A DNA stretch of 64,000 nucleotides from contig JAJQJQ010000050.1 in NCBI GenBank assembly GCA_028622995.1, positions 1,612,001 to 1,676,000 on the forward strand, read 5' to 3'. Below, in pieces: positions 1 to 11,275 of this stretch. The notes beneath the pieces were generated by a model. The model had not been told where the DNA came from and ran no database searches. It was given only the letters and a program-made list of their open reading frames with translations. Each line of letters starts with the position of its first letter. Positions within the stretch are counted from its first letter, which is position 1. This DNA is from Panagrolaimus kolymaensis. Lineage: Eukaryota > Nematoda > Chromadorea > Rhabditida > Panagrolaimidae. A program made the translations under genes and the position numbers.

Positions 1-2739
1 CAAAAAAAATTGGCAGGAAACCATCGTTTGAAAAATGACCTTTTTGTAGCTCGGCTCATGGTGGCGTGCATGATTGTAAATCATTTTAATGCAATCTATC
101 ATTTTATTTTTCTACCTCAAGAAGCCAAAAAACCATCATCTCTCTCGACAAAAAATAAATAAATTGGAGTATCTCGAATACTTATTGTTACTTATTTTCT
201 ATACTCCAAAAAAAAGCAATCGCCCTCAAAATTAAAGCCAATTAGTTGTTCAAAAAAAAATCGGATGGATCAAAAACCTATGCCGCCGCCAACTGACAGC
301 AGTGAAAGCAGCTAACTTTGACAACCACAACCACAAAAAAACCACTGTGTCAAAATTATTATTATTTATTATTATTATTTTAAAGCATTGACCATATGTT
401 TTTGGTTTTCTTTTTTTGGGGCGTCGCGGCATGTTTTTTTCATTTGTTGCTGCAATAAAAACAAAAGGGCAACAAACAAGTCAAATAAAAAAAAATAGAC
501 ATGAGAAGACACGAAAGAAAAGAAAAAACAATGAAAGTGAGTGGACGTCCGAGAATAACTCCTTGTATTGACATGAAACTAACTCTCTCCTTTATTTGCC
601 GCTCAAGAAAAGAAAGAAAAAAAGAGTTAATCAATCATAAAAAAAAAATATGGAGTCTGTTAAAAAAATGAAAAAAGGGCAAAGTCAACGGCGAGTGGCG
701 GCAACTGATCACTTTCTCAAAGGACACAAAGGATAAATATTAAAATAAACTAAGTGACAAATAACAAGAAAAAGAAAAAAAAAGATGAGATGAGAAGAGA
801 TCCCTTTGGGACATGGTCGGTCATCAACACGACATGATACCTTCTTGCACCACAGAAGAAAAAAATATATATAAAAAATATCAAAAGTCGCCGGCACTTT
901 TTAGTTTTTTACCTTCTTTTTTGGTTCAAAAAGTGGAAAAAATAAGTAAGAAAAAAAACAGAAGTGTGCCTCTTGGGATGGGAGAGAGAAAGAGACGAAG
1001 CTCATTAGTTAATAAGTTAGGAGTGGGCCTTCAAGGAATACTTGAAAAAAATATTTATGAATGAGAAAGTTTCCACTAAAAATGAAAAATCGAAACTTTT
1101 TTCTTTAAAAAATAGGCACAAAGTAAAAGTGTGGCCGCCAGATTTTCCCAAATCCCAAAATTTTATAAAGAAAAGTCATTAAAAAAAATTTTCTTGAATA
1201 ATTTAGTGGTTTTGAGACTTTGAATCTTCTATGGCCAAAAAAAATTAAAAATTTTGCTTTCGATAACTAATTTTCTTTCATTTTCGATGGTTTTTCAAAA
1301 CATAAAAGCAAAAAGCAAGGATGAAACAGTCGTGGTTGTTCGTCAACAGTCAGTCATAGCCACCATCATCAAAAAGAATATATAACTCGTTCGAAAAAAA
1401 TAAAAAAAATAATTCATAATCTCTTTTTTTCGACGCCGCCGCCGCCACTGTTGCAGTCAATGTCTTCGCCCGGAGGGGTGAAAAAGAAAAGAAAGGGTGC
1501 GCATAAGCTAATTGCAATAAAGTTCAGTAGTTAGTGGGCTACTTTTTTATTTTATTTTTCCTCGAAATAAAAATCTTTTTTCTTTTTCTCTTTTATGGAT
1601 GAAAAAGTAAGTAAGTTAAGTATATAAATGAATGAAAAACAGTTTCACACAATTAAAGAAAATAAAAAGGTGAAAAAAAGAGAGAAAAAAAGTTTCTGGG
1701 TTAATAATTTTAAATATTTGTTTTATTTTTTTGGAAGAAAGTGAGTCAAATAAAAATAAAAATAATAATTAATTAATTAAAAAATAGTATAGTAAAATGA
1801 AACGAAAAAACCCTACAGCTGTTGATGAATGAAACAAAAACAAATTTTTTTAAATTTGCGCTAGAAAATAAGAAAAAAGAATCCAAAAAGATTAAAGTCT
1901 TCTTTCCTTCCTTCTCGATGGCCAACGACGATGGCTGACTATATTTCTTTCATCTGTCAACATTTTGTTGAAGATTTTGGCCAACAAAAAAAAACGAAGA
2001 AGACGAGTCACAAAAGACTTTTCTAGCTTTTTATCTTATCCACTTTTCAGATCAGCTTTGGATAAATGTCATGAAAGCTTTAACTCAAACCAAAAACTGT
2101 TGCTTTTTTTTTATTATTGAACAAGAAAAATAGAAACGCGAGATTAAATGAAAGTGAGCCACAGATATTGTTTTTTGCCGAAAAAAATAAATAAAATGCA
2201 AGCTGTTGTTGTTGTGATGCTTCAAAAAATAAAAAGTATGTACATAAACGAGAATTGATGAAGACAGGAAAAAAAAAATAACAGAAAATAAAGAAACTTC
2301 TTCGTCGGTGGTGAAAAAGAAGATAATCTGATGGTCAAATTTTGATGTCGATGTTGTTGATGGTGTTGTTGAGTGTGGCTTTTTCACGACCAATAATAAC
2401 AATGATGATGCATCAGAAAGAAGAAAAGAAAAAGAAAAGCTTTTTTTAAAGCGCACACTCAAACAAAAATAAAAATAAGGAAAAAAAATCAGCTTGGATC
2501 GATGGATACAGGAATGAAGAAAAAAATGTGTGAAAAAAACTAAACTCAAATTAAAATCGTTAGTTTTTTGCAGAAATTTTTTTCCTTTCTTTGTTATGGT
2601 GTTTTTTATGAATACTTGTAACTTTTTCATTGTCGTCTACTACTTTTACTTGAAAAAAAAGGAAACCCAGTTAAAAATTTAAAAAAAAATTGGAGGCAAA
2701 AATTGAGGAATAAATTTTTTTTTAAAGCACACGACTTAC
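1..2739. other. A-rich non-coding stretch, no supported gene
   Basis: Long A homopolymers and purine-rich runs on the + strand with scattered CG-containing triplet runs. The open frames here are translations of poly-A or poly-T (Lys or Phe rich) and have no domain or splice support. The strand bias (T-rich on the minus strand) resembles intron or UTR sequence of the minus-strand gene whose exons lie at 2740-4428. Nothing else was recognised. Confidence 0.5.
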
Positions 2740-4428
2740 ATGAATGTGGAATAAAATATGATCCTGTTGTAGGATTTTGTTTGAGAAGTTGATGCTCTTC
2801 TTGATGGAATGATGGAGATTGACGATATGAATTTCCATTATTAATATTTCTCATGGTATTATTTATTAATGGATTTATTTCAGGTGCATATGGCAAATTT
2901 GATATCAAAGTTGATCTTTCTGTAAAATAAAAAAATATTTTAATAAAAAACGTCAAAGATGAATGAAAAGCAAATTTTTTAGTGACTCTTAAAACACTAA
3001 TAATTTTTATTGCCAGCTGAGAAAATAAAAATACGGACAAGAAAAGACAAAAGTTTGTGTTTATAATTTTTTTGCTGTTCCTTTTCATCCTTTTTCCTGG
3101 TCTTAAAAACTAAATAAGCAATTTGCCATCATTCGAAAAATATAATGACATTACGCAATATAACAATTGTGTCTTTCTTGTCCGCGCGCAAAAAGAAAAA
3201 AGAAAAACAGTTTTTATAAACATAAACCATGGTTTCAATCTTTAGCAGCGAAAAAAGAAAAGGGTGTAATTTGGCGCCCTTCTTTCTTCCTTTTTTTTCA
3301 ATATCTTATTGTTCAAAAAAAGTATGAAAGTCACGCCGTAGAAAAGCAAGAGTAAGAAAGAAAAAATAAGCTAATTTTAGAAAAAGCAAAAAAATTTTTT
3401 TTAATATATATTATTAGTTTCTTAGCTGGCTTTTTTTATAATATTGTTATAGTTTTTTTCTCCAAAAATAAAAAAAATTGGAAAGAAAATGCCAAAAAAT
3501 AATAATACACGAATGTATGTATGAGAAACATGCTTTCTTGTAATCAAATAGGCGTGAAATGGAAAATGTCCTTGAGGGAAAATAGTAGCCATAGCCCATC
3601 AAAAAAAAAATTAGAACATGTTTTTCCTTTCTTTTCCACTCATTTCCATGCCTCTTTGTTACCTTTCAAAAGTACGAAACCCCTTATTTAAAAAAAAATT
3701 GTTAGATAAAACAATAAAAATTGGAAAATTGGTTATTTTACGCAGTAGGTGTCCTTTCAGGAAACAAGAAAAAATAAATAAAAAGTGTTCCTTTTTTCCT
3801 TTGAGGCAACTAAAACAAATGGAGAAGAAAAAAATTCAGTCCAGGAAATGGGTTTTTTATTTTTAGTTTTATTTTTAGTTTTTAAGTTTACCTTCTCGAT
3901 TTCCGGCTATTCCATTATTTCGAATAACTGAATTAATTGCATGTCGATCAGGAGTTTCATATTGTGAATCATCTTCTTCTTCATCCTCCGTGGCTAAAGT
4001 GGATAATGGATCAGTGCTTTGAGGAGAATTTGGAGATTCAAATGGTGGAGGTGGAGGCTGGAAATGTGGTGGCAGTGGAGTTCTCATATTGCCGCCGCCA
4101 GAAGGTGTTGAAGCTCGAAGAAATTCTAAAAAAAATTAAAAAAATAGTTAAAAACGCGATATTGCTATTTTAGATATTTTTAGAAGCTAACGAGAAAAAA
4201 AATAGAGACAGAAAAAAATAACTCTTCTTTTGTTACATTTTTCCATTATTTTTTTATTTTTCACGAAAAAAATAGACCCAAAAAAATATAATAAAAAATT
4301 TAGAAAAAAAAAAGAAAAGAAAGAAAAAATGAAGTCAAGTTTAGAATACCAATGAGAGTTCCAGCACTGCTACTTTTGCCATGAGCCACCAGTTCATTCC
4401 CATATGGGGCATCGAAGCGTCGAAGCAT
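2740..4428 (-). CDS. Three linked exons of an unidentified protein with a disordered, Pro/Asn-rich N-terminus (partial)
   Basis: Minus-strand exons 4350-4428, 3892-4125 and 2740-2919 join in frame through GT-AG sites (phase 1 at each junction). The first begins at ATG 4428, giving MLRRFDAPYGNELVAHG. The product is low in hydrophobic residues. It has a Pro-rich patch, an acidic EDEEEDD run followed by SQYETPD, and Asn-rich stretches, like a cytoplasmic or disordered tail. The last exon ends at an excellent donor (GTAAGT) with the codon incomplete, so coding must continue at lower coordinates, possibly beyond the window. No acceptor precedes the first exon, so 4428 may be an alternative first exon. 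I do not recognise the family. The N-terminal tail of a large membrane or adhesion protein would fit, but nothing proves it. Confidence 0.55.
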
Positions 4429-7400
4429 ATTCTTTTTATTTTCTTATTACTGCTGCCAACAAGCTAATAAATAACCGGTGTGTGTGTTAAGAGACTTTTA
4501 TTAAGCAACAAAAAATAGAATATTTTTCATAGTTTTTTTCTTTTTCTTCAGCTTTTTTGAAAAATAAAAATAAATCTGTTGATTCAAACAAAATAAATTT
4601 TATTTTTTACAAACAACTGCAGAAAAAACTTTTTTTTTGTTACTATTTTTCTTAATAAAAATAAATCGAATCAACAAATCGAAAAAAAGCTTAATCTTCC
4701 GTTTTCCTTTTTTTATTTTCAATGTTTTTGGCTTGTCGGCTGTGGTTTTATTTTTGGATGGATTGGATTTGAGGCGGATCTATCTATCTAATGTTGTTGT
4801 TGTTTTCCTCTCTCTATATTTTTATTTTTATTGGAATCGAAGACCCCGGAAGGAAGGAACAGCGACCACAACAGGCATAGCAAAAAAATCGAACAGGAGA
4901 GGCAAGAAATAAAAAAAAATAGATTGGCATTTTTATTTTTGAGGCAAACAACGAATAAAACTAAAAATTCCAAGATGTGATCGAAAAAAAACTTTCTTAT
5001 TTATTTTTTTTTTTGCTACTGCTGTTGCTCACTCACTCACATTGAGTTTAGTTCAGAAAGTTGTAATAAATTACATACGAATATATGGAGAATTGCCTGG
5101 TAGCAGTCGCTGGATCAGATTGATCCTCAAAAAATAAAATGTATGTGTGAAAAAAAAGAAGAGGAAGATGGCAACGGTCATTTGTTTTTTTGGAAGGAAT
5201 GAAAAAAAAATGAACAAGCAGACGCCACCTGAGATAGAAAATAACAGATGAAAAATAAATCGAAGCAACAAAAAAACAAAACTTGGCTTTTTGTGAGCGT
5301 AAAAATGCTTTAACTCGATAGACTAAATTTTTTTCGATGATGAAAAAAGAAAGTATGTAAAACTCTTTGATGAGCTTGAAAATTGAAAATAAAAATTATG
5401 CAAATCAAAAAACTTGCAAAACGAAAGCGGAAAGAGGAAAGAGGAAAAATTTTTTAAAGTCAAGCACTTTTTTCTTCTTTAAAGTGCTCCTTTTTGGTGG
5501 TCAAAAAAATCAAAAAGCAAAATAGAAAAAAGAGGAAGGTTGTAAAATTCGTTTCGCGCCAAATTAAGGGAGTCTATTCTGTGTTAAACCCTTAAACTTA
5601 CATAAGGGTTAAAAAAACTCTAGGTCGAGTATCAAAAAAAGAAGAAAGAAGATAAGAGAATAAATTTTTTTTTTGGGGCTGCTGGTATTACTACCTATCG
5701 ATGACTAAGAGAAGAGAAGGTCGTGAATGGTATCTGGCTTTTTGTTATGTGAACGACAGCAACAAAAAAAAGAAAGAAATTGTTGTTGTTGTTATTGTTT
5801 TGTTTTATTTTGCAGGTACTATAATAATTAATTTTCTAACCTTCTTCCTTCCCGAAAAAAATAATAATGAAAATGAAAATGATACAAATAAAAAAAAAGT
5901 GTGAACTGAAGCGGAAAGAATGAATGAAAACAATCCAAAAATTACAATAACCTCAACAATAAAAATAGAAATATTGCCAAAAAAAATCAAAAACAAATTT
6001 ACATACCTTCTGAGTTTAAAATTGGGCGGGAATTAATGTGATTATTATTATATCGTAAAGTGCCGCCGCCGCCTTCTGTCATCCTATAAAAGCCAAATGA
6101 ATGAATCATTGCAAAAATTAATTTGTCTCAAAGACACGCGGATATTTGCACCTTTTTCGAGAAAAAAAGTTGCCAAAAAACTTTAAACTAAAACTTACTG
6201 ATTGTATAAAAAAATTTTAGAAGCAGACGATGAAGAAAATAAATTTATTAGTTAATAAAAAAATGGATCGATGTCGAAAAAATGGGAGCAATAATTCTTA
6301 CGGTCAATTGATATTATTGCTTCATCAAAAAAATTCTTCCACAAAAAAAGATTTTTTTCTTCACTTTTTTGGTTGCTTTGATATTGAATAAAAATTTGTT
6401 TTACGCTTGACCACTAAAAAATGTGTTTTTCAGAGGTGAGAAAAACGAAAGAAATAAAAAAAGAAAATATGATTTAAAAGCCACCAAAAAAGCGTATAAT
6501 ATAATATAGAGAAAAGAAAAAAGTCATAAAACGCGCAAGAAAAAAAATTTATATATATAAAAAGTTTAGTCGAATCGAAAAATATATTTATATAAAAAAA
6601 GTTTAACGCCTTTTAACCAAATTTCTTTCCGGTGTCATCGGACTCGCCTTCTCAATTTTTTATGGTATAAAAAAGTTTGTATAACGGAAAAAGGCTTTTA
6701 TTTTTTTTTGACTTTTCAAACTTCTCTTTTTGCGAGAATAGAAAAATAAATCCAAACACTACCGGAAGCCGACAAAGTTATATATAAAAATAAATAAAAG
6801 TTGAGCATCACCTGGGTGTGAAGAGACCCAATCTCCTGGGATGCCATCTTTAGATCTTTCGTCAATAGTTAGTTTTATTAAAAGGAAAAAATGAGTCAAC
6901 TAAAAAAAAGATAGGTACACAAAGTGCCAAGTTTTTTTTCTTCTTTTGCATATTGAGGGTAGTGTAAAAAACCTAACTATCTAAGTATACTTTTGCTGCT
7001 GAGAAAATAAAAAAATGAAAGAAGGAAGAGAAAAAAGGAGGGCATAAAAATAAAAGATATAAAAAAACGGCTTAAACAAATATTTGTCTACTATAGCAAG
7101 AACAGGATTGACTGATCTCATTCTTTCTCTCACTTTTTTCTCTTTGGCACTTTATCGTTTTTGGTCGAAAGAAAAAAAAGTTTCTTTGCCAAAATGACCT
7201 GTTTTTTTTTCTTCATTGCGCGTTCAGGCGAGGTTGTAAAGTGCCAAAAATCACAAATCTCTGTTTCTGTTGTTTTTTTAAGAGATACTTTTTTTGAAGG
7301 AGCAAGAAAGCAACAAAAAAAAGAAACACTAAAAACACTAATTTTTTGCTTAACTAATTTTTTTCCTATGTTTTTTTAGTTTACTTCGTTAAGGGCTTTA

Positions 7401-9052
7401 TTGACTTTTTTTTCATCAAATTAAAAATAAAAGATAAAGCTTTTTGCCGAAATAAAAAAGAAAAAAAAGAAGATGGGTGATTAAAGGCGAAGATAAAAAA
7501 AATAAAAATAAAAATATGTATGTACAAACATTCGTTTAGTAAAACAAATTTTTGGTTGGATTGGATGGATGTAAGAAAATAAAAAAAAAAGCGATTTCAT
7601 CGACGACAACAAAAACGACAAAAACGATGACTTGCAAAAATGAAATATAATAAAAGATAGCTAAACTAAGTATATTTTTATTTTATTTTGTGTCATTGCA
7701 TTGCATTGCTTGCATTATTTGTGTTGAATGTTGTTGACTCATCAACACATCAAATTGATCGACGACAACTAGGAGGATTTCGATATTGCCAACAGCCAAA
7801 ATTTAGATAGATATAAAAAAGTTTGCTATCCTCAACTTTAAGATAAGCAAACGATAGACTGATAGAGAAATTAAAAAAACGGAAATGCAAAAAAAAAATT
7901 AATTTATCAAACATACTTTCTTTGACGCAGAAGAGGCAAATAAAAAAAAGGTAGGAACTGCAATGTTCTGCTGAAACAATATCTTTTTCTCTTTTTTTTT
8001 TCCAAATATAAAAAAAGATTTTTTTGTCGTCAGCTGGCTGCTTTCGTGTTTAACTTTAAAAAATAAATTTGCAATAGCAAAAAAAGAAATTAATCAGTGC
8101 AGAGAGAAAGAAAAATAAAAAAAAGATGGATAGAAATATACAAATATAAACAAAAAAATATTGTATCCGGTGAAAGGCGAAAAAGAAGTGAGAAACGAAT
8201 GAATAAAAAAAAGTTTTTAAACCAACAAAAAATACCATAAAAAAAGTTTTTCGTCGTCCATGTCGTCGTTCCTCGATTTTTCATGAAATCAAAGAAAAGC
8301 ATTTCGAATTTAAAAAAGAAAAAAAATCAAGGGATTTTTTTTGTTTGGGAATAAATACAAAAAAAAAATTGGAAAACAATTAAAAGAATCCCAAAATCAA
8401 AAACAATGAATGGCAAATTAAAATTATTATTGTTTTTACCCGCAAAAATAAAACAATTTTTTTTGACTTTTTGACTCTGACTTTTTAACTCTCTCTGAAA
8501 TTAAACATGTAAAACAAAACCCTTTTTTTTCGCGCTCACTTTTTTTTGTTTTGTTTTTATATTATTTTTCAAAGTGAAAGAGAGAGAAAGAAAAGAGAAA
8601 GATACGGTTGTTAATTTAAATTGGTGGCAGCGATTGACGGCGTCGGTCAGGTATAATTAGTTGTTTCCCTTTTTCTGTTGCTACCACTAAATGGTCCGAA
8701 AAGCTTTCTCGTTCTCTGTGACTCCTGCCACCCACCTCCAATCCAATTTAATTCCATGGAAAAAAACTGCTTTTTTCATTTGTTGATTTCTTTTGTTTCT
8801 TTGTGTTCCACCAAAAAAAGCCATAGAAAAAAATAAAAAAAATGAAATTAATTTAATTTGCCAAAAAGTCAAGTTTTTTTTTCTTTGATTCAATGTCGTC
8901 GTTTTTTTCTTCATTTTCAGCAACCAAGAAAAAAACGAAAAAAAAAACTATAATAAAGCTTTTTATGTATATTTTTTTTGTGGAAAAGAAAAAAATCAAT
9001 TTCCATGGTGAAAAAAAAAACTGAGAAAAAGGTGTTGGTTGGCCTTCCTTAC
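4429..9052. other. A-rich intron-like or intergenic DNA
   Basis: Apart from the candidate exon at 6007-6083, this stretch is A-rich low-complexity sequence. Weaker exon-like fragments were seen on the minus strand at 5079-5125 (GTATGT donor) and around 6792-6850 (a frame reading KDGIPGDWVSSHPG before a GTGATG donor), but neither joins its neighbours in phase. No RNA gene was recognised. Confidence 0.4.
6007..6083 (-). CDS. Candidate small exon (MTEGGGG...), unlinked
   Basis: A TATAG acceptor and a GTATGT donor bracket a single open frame that starts with ATG at 6082 (MTEGGGGTLRYNNN). It ends in phase 1, the phase used by the exons at 2740-4428. It could be an alternative first exon or an internal exon of the same minus-strand gene. 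Its incoming phase (2) does not match any other candidate I could find, so the linkage is unproven. Confidence 0.3.
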
Positions 9053-9135
9053 CGGGTTTCGTTTTTGGTGTGTAAAATGGAACGCCGCTTATTTTTTCTT
9101 CGACAACACCTTTGACTTTTTTCTTTTTGGGTTTT
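9053..9135 (-). CDS. Candidate exon (lysine-rich, ...GVVEEKISGVPFYTPKTKPG)
   Basis: Open minus-strand frame between a TTTCAAG acceptor and a CCCG/GTAAGG donor. Its codon content is more balanced than the surrounding A-rich DNA, with a KPKKKKVKG cluster followed by GVPFYTPK. A possible upstream exon at 9655-9681 keeps frame, and a 441-bp inverted-repeat element sits in the intron between them, 18 bp from the acceptor. It may belong to the same large minus-strand gene as 2740-4428. The family is not recognised and the exon call rests on splice sites and frame only. Confidence 0.25.
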
Positions 9136-9153
9136 CTTGAAAGTGTAGCAGCA

Positions 9154-9594
9154 TTAGTGTTAAATTCCCGATCCGACCGACAAAAAAGTCGGGAAATTCA
9201 AAAAAAGTCGGGATAGAAATTGCTCTCGGTCGGAAAAGTCGGGAAAAAGTCGGGATAAAAATTTTTGTCGGTCGGGAATTCGGGGGATCGAAAAGTAGGG
9301 TATGGTGTTGGAATTTTTTTAATTAAATTAATTATAAGAATTTAAATATATAAAAATGAGCTATTAACTGTAAATAAAATGTAAACAAAGGATTTTTGGT
9401 TAAAATAAAGGCGAAAATGAATGATTTTTAAAATTAATATTAATTTTTTTTATTTGTCGGGATAAAAAATGAGTCGGTCGGGAAAGTCGGGAAAATGTCG
9501 GGATAGAAATTATCGTCGGTCGGGAAGTCGGTCGGGAAAAAGTCGGTCGGGAAGTCGGGAATCCCCGACTTTTCGGTCGGGAATTTAACACTAA
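9154..9594. mobile_element. MITE copy 1 (441 bp, TIR TTAGTGTTAAATTCCCG, 6-bp target duplication)
   Basis: Terminal inverted repeats read TTAGTGTTAAATTCCCG at one end and its complement at the other. The subterminal parts are packed with GTCGGGA/TCCCGAC inverted motifs. The element is flanked by GCAGCA on both sides (9148-9153 and 9595-9600). An almost identical 441-bp copy lies in opposite orientation at 22429-22869 with its own TGGGGA duplication. It has no transposase, so it is non-autonomous. The 63-residue open frame inside is repeat sequence (Ser/Arg/Pro periodicity), not a gene. Confidence 0.9.
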
Positions 9595-9689
9595 GCAGCA
9601 TTATTTTCAAAAACAAACATTATTATTTTTTCATTTTTACCATGATTTATTTACGAGATTCTCTGGTTTGGCTGGTGCCGTCTAAAAAA

Positions 9690-10576
9690 AATTAAAAATG
9701 TTTGGTCCATTAAGCATTTTTAAACTATGAATGAAAATGAATGAATTAAAGCTTCTTCTTCGTCATTTATAAAAAAAAGCCAAGAAAAAAAAAGGTGAAT
9801 GAATGGAAAACAATTGGGCCAAAATAAAGCAAAAAAAAAAATAAAAGACAGGTGTGTGCGCGAAATTGAGCCTTAAAGTGTTTTTAAAAGAATAAAGAAT
9901 TATGAAGAAAGAAAAAAATCAAATGGGTTTTTATTTTTTCAAAAAAAAAGCATTATATTTTTTTTTTGCCATCTGCGATAATAATAAATTAAAAAAGCCA
10001 AAACCCCAAAGAAAGTGTTTAAATGACAAATCACCTTTTTTAAGGGGAATAAAATAAAAAAAGATTTGATTTGCGCAAATGCAAAAAAAATAATTCAACA
10101 ACTGTTTTGTTTCTTCATCCAAGTTTTTTTTTGCTTTTGGAAAACAAATGAATGGTTTCAATTTTTTAATCTATTGGCATCAAAGAAAATAGATTGATTG
10201 AATTTTAAACGGATGTTAGAAGAAAGAAAAAAAGCAATTTTATTAATATAAAAAAACATGTGAAAAAAATTTAATTAAATATCAATGACCTCCAAAAAAA
10301 TCTTTTTTATCTCGCCGCAACACATACATGGTAATTTTTTGTGAGATGGAAAAAAATGTTATGGCTGCTAAAGAATATAAAAAACTTTTTCAAGCTTTTT
10401 CTTCTTTTTTTTTACTTAAATTCCTAATTTTTCTTAATTACAGTTATGTTTAAAGAGTGTCGAAATTTATTAAAACAAAATGCAACATGGAATTCCATCA
10501 TCCAAAAAATCAGAGAGGTTATCCATAAAATATATGAATGGCCAAATTTCATGGAAAAAAAAGAAAAAAAGACTTT
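9690..10576. other. Intergenic, nothing recognised
   Basis: A- and T-rich sequence between the MITE-bearing region and the first tRNA. Open frames are homopolymer translations. Confidence 0.5.
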
Positions 10577-10649
10577 CGATCTTGGCAGGATTCGAACCTA
10601 CAATCTTCTGCTCCGTAGGCAGACGCGTTATCCATTGCGCCACAAGACC
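10577..10649 (-). tRNA. tRNA-Arg(ACG), copy 1
   Basis: The reverse complement folds as a 73-nt cloverleaf: acceptor stem GGTCTTG/CAAGATC (one G-U pair), D-arm with GGATAACGC, anticodon stem TCTGC/GCAGA around loop CTACGGA (anticodon ACG), T-arm with GGTTCGAATCC (internal B box), discriminator G. The trailer on the transcribed strand contains a long T run that would stop Pol III. There is no intron. The mature sequence is identical to the copy at 16229-16301, and the flanks are related over several hundred bases. Confidence 0.95.
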
Positions 10650-10960
10650 ACGAACTTGTGAGTCCACGAAAAAAACAAGAATAGGACTAAGCAATGAATG
10701 ACTACCTCCGAAAGAAATTTTCAATTGATCGTTCCAAACAATACATTTTTTAAATTGAAACACACAGAAGCATTATCAATCATTTTGAGTTGCTGGTTTA
10801 TGAAATCCGAAGATATTATTGCTACAAAACCATGGAGCTGTTATAGCCCAGAAACAGCCTTGATTTCTATGAAAGTGAAGGATTCCCTTCATATGGCCAT
10901 AATATGCCTAATATGCCGTGGCATAATATTCGCTAGATATAATTATTTTGTAAATGATTG
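10650..10960. repeat. Flank of tRNA segmental duplication, unit 1
   Basis: About 300 bp next to tRNA copy 1 aligns by eye with 16302-16620 next to tRNA copy 2. Shared words include AATAGGACTA, TTTTGAGTTGCT and GCCTTGATTTC, and the order is the same. Both contain a degraded minus-strand reading (IEIKAxxGL ... INxQLKMI). In the second copy this is open for 102 codons (16341-16649), in the first it is broken by stops. I read this as the remnant of an unidentified gene carried by the duplication. Confidence 0.6.
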
Positions 10961-11275
10961 AAAAGTTTAGAATAAACAAATCAAACATCGCTAAAATGCA
11001 AACAAAAACAAAAGTATGTTTGAGTCATCTGACCTTTTTATTCATTTCCATTATTTTGTTTTTGGGCAGTTTTCCCAGTAAATGATGAATCATATAATAT
11101 CTTCTTTCTTTCTTTTTTTTAGTTTTTAGAATTTCATAATTTCTATTTGGTTGCGTTTTTGTTTGATTTTATTAACGAAATAATTTTATTTTTAAAACAA
11201 AAATAAATAATATTTTACTATTTTCAAATTTTTTTAAAATAAATATCTTCGGGTTCTACCAAAATATCTGTATTA

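Noticed and set aside
6785..6850. Candidate small RNA or exon with CCTGGG words
   Set aside because: I compared it with U1, U2, U4, U5, U6 and SL RNA features and saw no match; as an exon it does not join neighbours in phase.
9400..9591. 63-residue frame inside MITE copy 1 (and its twin at 22432-22623)
   Set aside because: It is the translation of the GTCGGGA inverted motifs; identical in both copies because the element is identical, with Ser/Arg/Pro periodicity and no start context.
10446..10763. Overlapping frames on both strands around 10.5 kb
   Set aside because: They run through the tRNA-Arg gene; the apparent protein similarity between 10470-10763 and 16075-16320 is the tRNA translated.
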